64,000 nt of DNA from Diploscapter coronatus (taxonomy: Eukaryota > Nematoda > Chromadorea > Rhabditida > Rhabditidae): positions 57,489,249-57,553,248 of the forward strand of contig OZ038423.1 in NCBI GenBank assembly GCA_964036155.1, read 5' to 3'. This document shows positions 44,501 through 56,600 of this stretch, one piece after another. The translations under genes were made by a program, and so were the position numbers. Positions within the stretch are counted from its first letter, which is position 1; the number at the start of each line of letters is the position of its first letter. The notes beneath the pieces are model-generated. The model searched no databases. It was not told the DNA's origin and saw only the letters and a list, made by a program, of their open reading frames with translations.

Positions 44501-47500
44501 TGAAATGACATATGAATTATTAGGGCTTCTTAGAGTCATTGTAAATTTTACTTTAAAAAATCCTCGTAAATATTTTATGAAATTTAAAATGAGCCGATTT
44601 CGTCAAATATCAGAGATAAATAGGTAACAGCTGAAAATCTGAGGATTGAAGAATTAATGAATCCGAGATTCCAGCAACTCTAGTAGCTTATGATAATTAG
44701 TGCATCGTATAATCGTCCATGAGATTGGCATTTTTGATGAAAGGCTCGTCAAACAGCAAAAAACTAGCAAAATTAATCGAGTTTTTGTCGACTTTGGACG
44801 TTCAGCTAGGAATTTTTAAAGGTGAAGGTGTCTAAGGCGGTTGGAATTAGTAGGTCGGAGTTCTTAGGTGTGGATTAAAATCTTTAATTGGAACGTCAAA
44901 AGCCTCGATGAAAATGGAAAGTATCATGCCAAAAATAATTGGTGTATCAGGAAATTACGTGAGATCCAAAAATACGCCCCCACTCGAGATAAATCCCATG
45001 TGATAATTGAATCGGAAGGTCGAAAAAGAAACTAGACGAAATTTTAGACGACCAATTATAAACAAATCTCGACGATCTTCGAGCAATAAAATGTAGAATA
45101 TGATGAAAAACTGAGGCGGGATTCTCTCAGACGTATCGAAGTTTTGATCGTGGATTTTCGAGATTTTGGACCTAATCCGAAAATATTGTGTTGCAAGGAA
45201 AAGTCATATCAAAGATTAAGGTGTTCACAGAAAGATCGTTCTAAAGACGAGAGTTTCGTCGGACCTAAGGTTTTTCACATCGGAAAATATCGGACATTAA
45301 GTCATTTTTCTGAAATTTCATTAAAAAAAATGGCAATTGGCATTCACCAATTCATGCTATTTTCAAACTATCCTGATCGGAAGTAATTTTTGAAAGGAAC
45401 GTGTATGCTAATTTTCAATTCCAAAAACTTATTGGATGATTCTATAAATTATCATTCTTAAGACAAAAATTGGATGGAGACATGAAATTAATCAAATCCG
45501 GGATTAATTATCGTCGATTTTGACAGATGCGAAAATATTGAATCCGTGGTTCGTCGAATAGTGTTTTAGTCGCATCATCGCATTCTCTGCTAGAGATTGA
45601 CGAGTTATGGGCTTCGTGAATTTTTCTATGGATTCTTGAAGAAAAAAGATCCAGCAAATTATGAACGGATTATGTTGGAAATAAGACGAGGCGAGTCCCG
45701 AGAGTAAATAAATCGGCACCCAAGAATATTTCGACCACGTTTTCTCAATGAAGCGAAATTTTATATTGGATACTTGACAGAAATAGGATTTTGGGATGAC
45801 CAAATTTGGCAGGCTCTGAGTATAGGGTTATTTGTCTCTGATTTGTATTTGTCGCTTTCTAATAAAGTTTGGCACGTAATTGAGTCTCAACATAAAATAG
45901 CTGTAGAACTCAGTCAAGGCTAATTATATTCACGAATAGAATGGAAACATTTTTGGATGAAAATAGAAAGTCTTCGGAAATGTCGTCGCCGTCGCAGGAT
46001 GTTTTGATCAAAGGGAAAGAATAGATAGTTCAAAAACTCGAGATTCTATTTCTATTGAGTTATCGTGGCCCCATCGGGAGTAAAAGATGAGTTGGGAAAA
46101 ATGTGAGGGTGTAGTCCCGCCCACTTTTGTTGTTGTTTTATTCAGAGTCAAAAGATAATTAAATCAGGTATACGTCGTCTGTGAATTTAGATTTGATCAG
46201 AGAATAGATAACATGGAGAAGCTAAGAATAAACTCTAGCATTCCTCAGAGAGAATCTTTAGTCTGTTGTTGACAGAGGTAGAGAAAATGGGGAAATAGCT
46301 GATGGAATTTCGAGGTTTTGAGAATTAGGGAAATTATAAATAGTATGGAAGATTGTTAAGAAATGGTTGAATTTTTTTGTGAAAGATGGAAAAAAAACTT
46401 GCAAAAAGAGCGGGTAAAATTGAGAGGTCGGAAGATTTAGGAAAAATAAAAATAGTACGTGATTGTTAGAGAGATGAGATATTGACATGGTTAGAAGTGG
46501 AGTTTTGGTGATGTAAAAGGAAGGAAGAGCCAGCCCGCTAAGGATTTACGCACGCAAGTCAAATGCTGAAAAGAAATGCGCTGTTCAAAATGGGGAACCG
46601 AGAAAACTTGCAGTTGGAAGTACGATTTTTGACGAGAAAATAGGGCCGAAAGTCGAGAAATTTAGAGAAATGCGAAATTCCGGTCGAACCCGAATTGTGA
46701 GATGAATAGAGAGGATCCACGCTTGACCGGGATAATATTTAGACATTCGAGGCTTGTTAAGGAAAATTTTGATTTTTGAAAAAAACCGCCAATCTTTCAC
46801 TTTTCAAAATTATTTCAATGAAAAACTTGGTGAAATTTTTGGAAATCCAGAAAGATTAACTCCTACAGGAGAGAGGATAGAACTGATCCTGTTTGATGAT
46901 TTCATTTGACTGAATGAAATAATAGAGATGAATTATTAAAGAGAGGCTTTCGTAGTACTGGACGGACTTGAGACTTGACATATGATTTGGAATGCTGAGA
47001 ATAGAGAGATTTGTTAATCCAGTTCTTTTTTCTTCAAAAGAAGACGTTATTTCGGCAAGGAATTAGAAATTTTGCTTGTCGAGAAAAATTATATCCGGTT
47101 AGAAGATTTTGGTGGGAAATGAGAAATTTATTGTTGATGATCCGAACAATTTTAATCTAACCGAAATAAAGCTGAAAGATGAAGGTTCGTCATAGGTTAG
47201 GGTAGACTTTGAAAGAATTTTAGCGGTCAAGAAATCAAATTAGAAATTCTGACGTGAATTTTGCATCGGTTACTAAATCAGTGATGAAAACAAAGTCAAA
47301 AGTACATTGGGCTAATTTTATCGAAACTAAAAATGAATAACGTTCCGTATGATGTGATTACTATGCGTCTCTGACTTTTTTCTAATGTTGAGAGATTGAC
47401 CAGACTCTTTCTGTCCTTGAATAAGACGCCTACTAATTGGAATTGCTCCTGAAATGTTCGGATCTATTTAATTCCGAGATTAGCGCAATAGCGACAAAAT

Positions 47501-48295
47501 CGAAAATTAAAAGCGCGTCAATTAAAAAATAAGATTTTCCGGGAAGAAATTCTAGTCGAAATGATCGACTTTTGAAAAAAAAAAATTCTTGGATAGGATC
47601 TTATAGAATATAGCCATCAAAAACCCTAATTTTTTCAAGACTGACCCCCGAGTCTCAGATTAAAATTACGTTTCTTAGTGAATTTGTACAGAAAATCAAA
47701 AATTTTAGTTAGGTCAGATCTTCCCCGACACGAGTTCTGAGCTTCAGATCTCAGAAATCAGCAAGAATAGAGAAGAGTTGAAGTTTTTCACCTAATAGAA
47801 ATAATTACACTAAATAGCTTGGATTAGGAATAAAATACTTCCTGGTTGGCTCTGGTTCAATTTCAGAGGGTGACTTTTTTTAAACTAAAACAACCCTATT
47901 GTAGCTTCAGAAAAACTATTTCTGGACTAAGTTATTGAGTAATTGGCGAGTTTTATAGCGATGTCCGGGCCAAAACTCATGAAAGCATCGTATTTTTCGG
48001 ACCAAAAATTACACCAAGACAGCTTGTTCTTTAGCCAAATTATGCTATTTTTTTAAAATAGATACTTTTGGTGGTTTTGGCAGAAAAAGTTAATCGAGTC
48101 TTACTTTTGCACATCACATAATTGTATGGAGTGGGTGTCGCTAAAATTGCCATTTTCGCCAGGAAATTGCGAGTGCACTGAAACACTAAACTTTGAGAGC
48201 GATTTTTGAGTTTTGCACCCTTCTCTGGGAAAATTTGCAGAAATTGGCATGAACGTGAGATTTTGAATTGCAAAATTTTTGACGTTATTACCAAA
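41590..48295. other. large intergenic region
   Basis: 6.7 kb between two divergently transcribed genes. I find no exon chain. The longest frame (43891-43409, minus, 160 codons) has a Phe/Ser/Leu-rich composition, overlaps other frames and lacks splice context. A compact GC-rich block at about 43030-43115 stands out in otherwise AT-rich DNA and might be regulatory. Confidence 0.4.
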
Positions 48296-51200
48296 ATGGG
48301 CAAAGACAAAGACAAAGACGAAGACAGGGAAGATCTACCTCAACCCGGTTAGTTAGTTCGATAAACGAGTTTCGGAGGAGTACCCCTTGTGATTTTTCGT
48401 CGAAGATTTTAGACAATTTATACAAATTTCGTAGGGCCAGACGTAAACACTAAAAACATCGGATAAAGTAAAGGTAGAAAACAGATTTAGGGTATAAGCG
48501 GGCGTTGGCCCAGATTGTTACCGATTAGGTGATAAGATCACCGTATTTAGAGGGTCTTCTAAATTTTTGAGTAGACGATCACAAGATTGGAGAACCAACA
48601 AATTTTTGGCTTATCCTTGGATTTTTAATTTCAAAAATCATCGTCAAAGTATCATCAGTAGTTCTGGGATTCCCGAAATTTCAATTTGAAGACCTACTTT
48701 TTCGATGAAATTTTTCAAAATCGGCTTCACCTTTGAAATCCCGGGATTTTGAAAGAAAAAAACGTAAAATTTAGGGGTAGCTAAGTGAAAACGTATAGTA
48801 GTGCTGCACTAGTTTAGGAATTAAAATAATCTTTAAAATGAGACGAAATTCTATTGTTTAGAAGATAAAAGTGGGATTTTACTATTTCTCTGACACATGA
48901 TACTCCGGGACTAGAAATTGCGCGAAAAAAGTCGTATTTTGAAGAAAAACGAGGCCAAAGTTTTTTTCCGAAGGCTTGCAAAATTCGAGAAACCAAATCA
49001 TACAAAAGTTTTGACCTCCCCTCAAAGGTTGTTGAAATCTAAGCCAAAACAAACTAAAGTACCAAAATGATACATTTCGAATACGGAAATTTGGAAAATG
49101 GTGTTTCATTTTAGAAGGCGAATTCTAAAATTGGCTTAGATTAGTTAGGAATCCTATTACAGAATAGAAAGGTGGACTTAGAAATGCAAATGTAGTGGTC
49201 AGATTTTAGTTTTAGTAGTCTTGACGGAAAAAATACTTTATGGTGTCAGGATTTTTCAAAATCTTATATAAGGATCAAATTTTTGAGGTTGAAATTAGAA
49301 AAAAATGCTGAGGGTAAAAATTTTGAATTAAGGATGGAGTACAATGAATGTTTCTAAAAGAGGAGGTTATAGTATCTCAGGACATTTATGAAGATTAGCA
49401 TAAATGACACGAATGATATACGGCTCTATACGATGAGTGCGTACGCTTTCTAGTTCTAGCGATTAATGATGAATAAATTAGGCAGAGGGGCTCCCTTTCG
49501 AGTATTTTTTCAGTCCGCTAACCGACCAATTTATGTATGGCGTTCGATTCGAGGATTCCTGTAATTCACGCATCCCTAATTCCCGCAAAACTCCGGTCAA
49601 TTTCTAGGAGAATCAGAATGGCGAATTAGATATTTTACGAAATATTGAGGAAAAATTCGAATTTATTGAAAGGAAAAATATGAGGTATGAGTGATTAATT
49701 TTAGAAATATGAACATTTTTGAGGGTCATATATTTTTCGAACTTCAATTTTTCAAAATTCGACCCATGAAGGAATTGTAAAAAAATTTAGAAAGGGCGAT
49801 TTTTTTTCATTTTTCGAAAATTTGAAATTCTTTGCAGAGCGCCCCGCGACGGACGCTGAGAAGGCTGCTGCGAAGCAGGAAGCTGCCGAGGCGATCAAAA
49901 ACAAGAAGTTCTTCTCCAGACTATTCATTCAGGTCGGAATTTTTTGAACACTATCATCTACGAAGATTACGCTTTCTTATAAATACAGTACGAAAAAATA
50001 GGGGAGATGACTTCATTATCCTTTTATGCAAAAGCATGGTAAAAAATAAGAAAAAGATTAATTCTTTTCCAGAAAGACTTGATGGAATATCATAATAAGT
50101 AGATGAACGTTTAAATACTATAAAAAATTATCTTTGAAATTTTCAAAAATTGAAAATTACTCAAATTGTCGAAAAATTATGTCTTCATCAAGAAGAAATG
50201 CAAATTGGAAAAATTCTGGTTTAAAATATTTTGAATTTAACCTTACTCAGGTCCTTTTATGGTAGAGGTATTTTCGAATTTTCGAAGAACGTCATAAGAG
50301 TTTTACCTTTGAATTTTGACCTATCAAAAATAACCACGCAAAGTGCGCAACCTAATCGAAAATTTACCAGGCAAAAGTCCAGAGGAAATTTTTAAAGGGT
50401 AGAAAAAATCCAAGGACTAGAAAATAAGTACAGTAGGAAGATTCTTGAATATAGCAAATTTTTCCTAGCTCTTGAGGTCAACACTTAGAATTCAAAATAT
50501 CTTTGTGGTTTGGTTATTTTCGGTCTTTCTAGGAAAATACTTGAAATTCTAAATTTTATACGGAAAATAGGCTGAGAATGATGAGAATATAGATTTGAAG
50601 AAATTTAGAGTTAAAAAATTTTTAAATAAAAAAGAGTACCGTCTGGTACGCCCTCTGAAAATTTGATGCGGCAAAACTCGTTGAAAGGTTAATCCGGTGG
50701 CCTCATTTCGCTTGCAGCGAGAAAACAATCTTGCCTCTCAAAAATACGGCAACACTTTCAAAATTTTAAAATGTACCAGCCGGTTTTGAAGGGCTATGCT
50801 TAGGCAATGGGGTGATGCAAATTTCTAAGGATGGTCAAAAGTAGTAAACTTTGCACGAAACGTGCGATTTCTGAGGACCCTCTTGAGCTGAATTCTGAAT
50901 CGAAGTACGTCATTCGAAATGCTCAAAGAAATAATAACACTTTAGCGATTCAAATTTGAATTTTTGAACACGACCCTAGAAATTTCGAAAGAATGACGAG
51001 ATTTTTTGAAAAAAATGCGTTTGAATCAAAAATCGAGGTTTTCAAGGATAAGAAATTTGAGAATAACGCATCGTATACAATATATTCAAATTTTAGCAAC
51101 TTTCTAAGGAAAGTAAAAATGAAGGATTACTGTAATTTCTAAATTTCGAAAAAACGAAGTTTTGATATTTCAGCCGGACCGCGAGTTGCTCAAAGGAGGC

Positions 51201-53333
51201 AAAATTGAACACGACAAGAACCGCAACCCGTGGGAGTTGGTGGCCTACTCGATGCGCTGCATGAAGAAGTATCATCAGGAAAACGAGGTTAAGAAAATTC
51301 GAATAAAATTTCAAGAAACTGATATTTTATCATTATTTTTCCTTAGAAAATCCTATATGAAAATGGGGTCGGAAAATTGGAAAATTCGAAATTTTTGATA
51401 AATCGGCAGATGAACAATAAAAATTCAGCTAATTAGATTTGTCAATCGATGCATTAGCTTTATGGGACGAGAATTCCCTGTTTTTTTAGAAAAGGTGATA
51501 AATTTTGATTATCTTTAGAAAAAGACCCTGGACAGATATGCGCAGGTGGCCGACAAAATTGCCCAGAAGGAGCGCCATCATCAGCCGCTTTGTAGGTTTT
51601 CTAATTTTCAAAAATGATTCAAAAAATTAATTTTTCTAGCCTCTAAGATTTTGATTTTTATAAAGAGTTTAATTTGTGTTTTTTTCAATTATGAAAAAGG
51701 GTGGGTTTGAAAACTTTTGATAAGAAAAAACTTCGGCTCCCTGGATAGTTACCACTCTCCTTTCTGAGGAATAGTATGAAAAAACGAAGGGTCAAAATTC
51801 AAATTTAAAAAATTTCACAGGTCGCCTCCACATCCGAAAAATGCGCTTCTACGTGAGCCGTCGCGCCGAGAAGCTGAACGAGGACATCAAAGACATCAAC
51901 AACCTGCTGACCATGGTCGATCAGTCCAGGCAACAGGTGGGCGGAAATATCCAGTTTCGGGCCCTATGCTTTATCATTAAGAAGGGTTGTTTGGGAAGAT
52001 AATGATATGCCAAAATAAGGCCATTTTCTGGGTTTTTGGGTCCTTTTCTAAAACATGGAGGTAGATTTTTGGAGTGTCGAAACGAAAATGTTAGAACAGG
52101 ATTCTTGAGAAAATTTTGTGATAGGTGAAATTTGTAATTTTGAAAATGAAATCTGAAATAAAAATAGAAATCTAGCACCGTACATCACAAAATTTTGCAA
52201 ACTTCAACGAAAAGTACGAAGCTCAAAAAATTGCAAGCGCATTCTTCCGGAAGAATTGCCAAATGAAATCATGCTGCTTTACCTTTCTTCATTTTTATTT
52301 CCACTTTTATTCAAAAACAGCTAAAATTTGGGGAAGTTTGAAAAAGCGAACATTTTTCTGCCTTCCAAATTTTCATTCCGGTAAATAAAATATTCAAAGA
52401 GAAGCGTGTTATGAAAGCTTTTTACAGGAATTCTTTTTGAGGTGATGTGGGGTAAACATAAAATTTAGAATGAAAATTTTGGAATGAAAAATCAGAAAAA
52501 TGAAGAAAAAAACTAGAGGAGTCGAAATTTTTTTAAGCTTAGCTCAAAAGCTCGAAAACGTTGTCCGAAATCAAACAGACCGGCGAGCGCTACAGGAAAA
52601 TGACCATCGCTTTCAATGAAAAGGTGGGATAACAAAAAATGAAGTAAAACCGTTTTTTTTTCCAGGGCCAAGAGCTACAGAGCTGCTACGACGAGCTGCC
52701 CACCATCTATTGCTTCCATCAGCAGGAAATTGTCTCGGTTAGTCTTTTTCTGATTTTTCTTTTGAACTTGTTTTTGGAGAAAATTAGAAACATTTTGGTT
52801 GTCCTGAAAAAATCAGATAAACTTGTGGCTTCTTTAAAAATCAGAATCTTTGATTTTATCATAAAGGTATTCTTGAAAATGATAGCATACTCTTGGGAAT
52901 AAAGTTTTTAAGAAAAAAAATGTAATAGAAATAAAATCATCGGCTAAACTGGCTACTTCCTGGAAAACATTCAACGATCAACTATTTCAATTTTTGGCCC
53001 CTAAAAGGTTTATTTCAGACACGTTTCGATGCATAAAAAATTGCCAATTTTACGGGGAAATTTCGTAATTTTGCTCCTATCTGAAAATGACACTTTTGAG
53101 TAGGAAGTTATTGGGAAACGGTGTTTTTTAGGGTTTCAAATAAAGAATTAGGAAAAGTATGGGGATGAACATCCAAACTACATTTTGTTACTTGAAAAAT
53201 AAAATAATTAAAGAAATGAAAAAAGCTACAGGGATTAAAAAAGGTTCAGTTCTTCAAAGAGCTCGCCGCCCTGCATCGTCACAAGTATAACACGATCTAC
53301 GAGGCCCGTCTGCGACTCGGCTACAAGCAATGA
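48296..53333 (+). CDS. BAR-domain-like helical protein
   Basis: Exons 48296-48347, 49838-49932, 51174-51287, 51519-51591, 51821-51936, 52543-52623, 52666-52737 and 53250-53333 sum to 687 nt, 228 residues. The N-terminus MGKDKDKDEDREDLPQPE is charged; then KNKKFFSRLFIQPDRELLKG, a series of long amphipathic helices (WELVAYSMRCMKKYHQENE; RLHIRKMRFYVSRRAEKLNE; KTLSEIKQTGERYRKMTIAF) and a last part GQELQSCYDELPTIYCFHQQ, EIVSFFKELAALHRHKYNTI. The last part resembles the third helix of amphiphysin/BIN/Rvs BAR domains, where a conserved ELP motif precedes the crossing helix. BAR dimers bind and bend membranes. There is no SH3 domain. Assignment is by pattern and could be wrong at family level. Introns range from 42 bp to 1.5 kb. 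Confidence 0.7.
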
Positions 53334-53660
53334 AATCCAGGATCCAAGGGAAACGAGTCATCGGTACGGTAGTCAGCAAACACCCCCGATCACTCAAAAC
53401 TCGTACACACCAAATAAAAACTATGTCACACTATCGCTACAAAAATAGTGATGTTACAGTACCCTTTCCAAGATCGCAAATTCTAGAATTTTCAAGAACA
53501 AATCAATGATAGAGTTTATCAGTTTTCCTCTTTTTGTCTAGAGATTTTGTTGAGATGTCTGGTTTTTGGGAGAAAAAGGTGAGGTTGACCTGATTTTCAT
53601 TTTCGAATTTTCCGATTGAGGTTTTTCCCCGACTCAGACGCGTTTATTCGGGGATTTGAC
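53334..53660. other. intergenic between convergent genes
   Basis: 327 bp holding the 3' UTRs of the BAR-like gene and rpn-6. A hexamer AATAAA at about 53413 is a candidate poly(A) signal for the former. Confidence 0.45.
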
Positions 53661-56600
53661 TCACTTCTTTTCCTTGCTCTTCTCCTGCTTCTTGTCGCCC
53701 GCCTTCTTTTTGTTCGGTTTTTTCTCTTTTCCCTCGACTTTGGGCGCCCTCGTCGCGTACGTGTAGAGGTTGTCGACGGTCTGGAAATTTAATCTTGCGA
53801 TAAAATCATGCTAACTTTCTAGAAATCCTACCGTATTCATGGTGCTGATCATGACGGCTGCTTGCTTGTAGATGCCAACCGGCTCGGGTTCGTCGTGGAT
53901 GATCACCGTCTCTGCCTGCTGGTCTATGCAGCCTGGAAGAAATTAATATTTTTTAAAAATTTGCTTCTCAGAAATTATTCTTATTCGAGTGTTCTTGAAT
54001 TTCTCATTTTTTTTCTAGAAATGGTACATTTTTAACGCTCTGAAACAGTTTTTCAAGAATTTCAATTTTCTCTGAATGGTCCAAAACTCTTCCATATTTT
54101 TCAGAATTCATAAAAATATCGTACCTCTGAAAGTCTTGTCAAGAATCATAGTGGCGATGGTTTTTTCGACGAGCCCTTTGCTCAACCGCACTTTGCGCGC
54201 GACGTACGACAACTCGACCTCGTTGTACGGCTCCAGGATGCGCGAGATCTCCTGGAAAAATAAGAAATTTTGCCAAATCAATTTTTATTTTATCAAATTT
54301 CTGATCAAAAATGATCGTTTTTTCCAAATCTGTTGATGCTTCCTAAATTCTCAAAACCCCTGACTTTCTGTATCATTTTGTCCCTGAGGGCTTGCTGCTG
54401 ACGGTCGACGACGGGATCCTCGACTAGCTCAGCTTTGTACACCTCGATCGCCTCAAAATTGTTCATTTATCGATTTTTGAAGAACCAATAAAACCGATTT
54501 TTCAATTTTCAGCAATTTGTTATTCTATTCTATCAGAATTAAATAAAGATCAGTTTTTTCTTAATTATTTCGAAAATTTCAATCCTCTTTTCAATTTCCA
54601 TCAATACTTCAAATTTATTTTTAAAAAATTAAGTTTTCGAAATCATCTCCACCTCATTGTACATCTTGAGACTCCTCTCCTCGAAAGCCTTGGCCAATTG
54701 CTTGACCGCGCTGATGGACGGTCCGCTGTAGGCGGTCGTCTCCTTCGTCGACAACATCGCCGGCACGACCGCCGCGCCGTCCGTCAGAATCTACAATTTT
54801 CTAGTTTTGTAAAAAATTTCCAGAATTTAAGGAAAATTACTGTTCTCCACTATTCTAGAATTATCGTCTTTTAGAATTTTCCAAAATTTGTTCTAGACAT
54901 TTCAGAGTTCTGGAAAGTTGCATTTTAACCTTTCTAGAATTTCATGTTTTTCTATAATTTTCTGAAACAAAGTTACATATTTCGGGAATTAAAAAAAATT
55001 TCCACAGAACATTTCCAACTAGCCTTGCACAGACACATGTACTTGACTGCTCGAATCGCTTCCACATGGTCACCCAATTGGCGATAGTCCTCCAGGGCCT
55101 GTAATTTAGCTAATTAGCCAAACTATCTTAAGACAGAGTCTGTGAAAGAATCAGTTCTCTATAGAGGGGAGTGACCAATGGCAAAAGTTTCGTTTTTTCC
55201 GAGGTTTTTAGTGGTTTCTGACTATACTCGACCTGAGAATCATAATTCCGGGGTTGTGCACTTTTTGGAAAATACCCTGAGAGTCGAATTTCTCAAGTCG
55301 TTCTGATACCTCAACACCTATATCAAATTGTGAAGGAAATATTATAGGAGGTTGATTGCACGATCATTCTGACTTAAATCCTCCCTAGATCTGTGCATTC
55401 TTAAGCACCCGGTAAAGTGACCGACACCATTATTTCATCTACTTGTCGTGCCTACTTAATGATCTTTAAAATCTTGTCTTTTCAGACATCGTTCAACTGT
55501 TATTTTTTTGCCATTTGAACTATTCGAATGTTTATTTTTCCTTTCTTGTGAATGGTCATCCCATCTTATCTTTCATAATTGCCTCCTACAACCATTGAAT
55601 ATTTATTAAAACTTCTTACTCTCTTCTTCCTGAGCATGTTGCACTTGAATGCGAGATGACATTTTGGATGGCATTCGAAATTGTGCAGATTATTGCTCAA
55701 CCAATTAAAACTCCTGCATTTGCTTAATTATAATACTCCTAATAATTGGTCAAAATTATTAATTTTATGATAAAACTTTTTCTAACAATATATTCGACGT
55801 CATTATTCTCTTATAAATTTTCATTATTCAATGTAAAAGCTTGCTAGGCCGCCGTCCTACACTTGTAGTCTTCACAATATTAGCCTTACTGACTAATATT
55901 AGCTCGCTCTACAACACACGAAGAGGACGTTGATAGGCATTGATTGAATTCGAAGTCAACCAAATTCAGTCGAAATGAATGGTGAACATGACATCAACCC
56001 ATTTAATTTCAGTTCAATACTTTCCAATATTTGTTAAAGTTATTTTATTGTTCTGCCACTATTCATTCTCCGTTCTTCAATGATCAATTTTAAACTCACT
56101 AATTGCAGAATTTTTCATTCAATGAATACTCTTTTACTGTTTCCACTTTGAAATAATATTATGGTGATTGTTTAGGTCTCTTAACAAAGATGTTAACCAA
56201 GTTACCAGTCGAAATTATATTGTTGATCTGCGAATATCCCGAATTCAAAGACCTGGGACAATTGGCCTGGACTAATAAACGGATGATGCGAATAATCAAG
56301 AAATATCTGCCGATAGCGCTCGAGAGGAAAATTTTATTTTATTGTAAGAAATTATGTTGGAGGCTAAGTAAGAGACTTTGAAACGATTCGTAATAATTTA
56401 GTTTATTATCGAAATAATGATAAAAATGAAGGAAGAATATGCTTGTTCGATTCATATACCTGCTCAATAGAAAAGATTGCAAAATTTCGCAGTTGTTATT
56501 GGCCATATCAAGTAGCAACTACACAGAATAGAGTAAATTCTTATATTCGTTATTTTGAATAACTTCTCAGACTTCAGATTTTTGGAATTAATGGCAGAAA

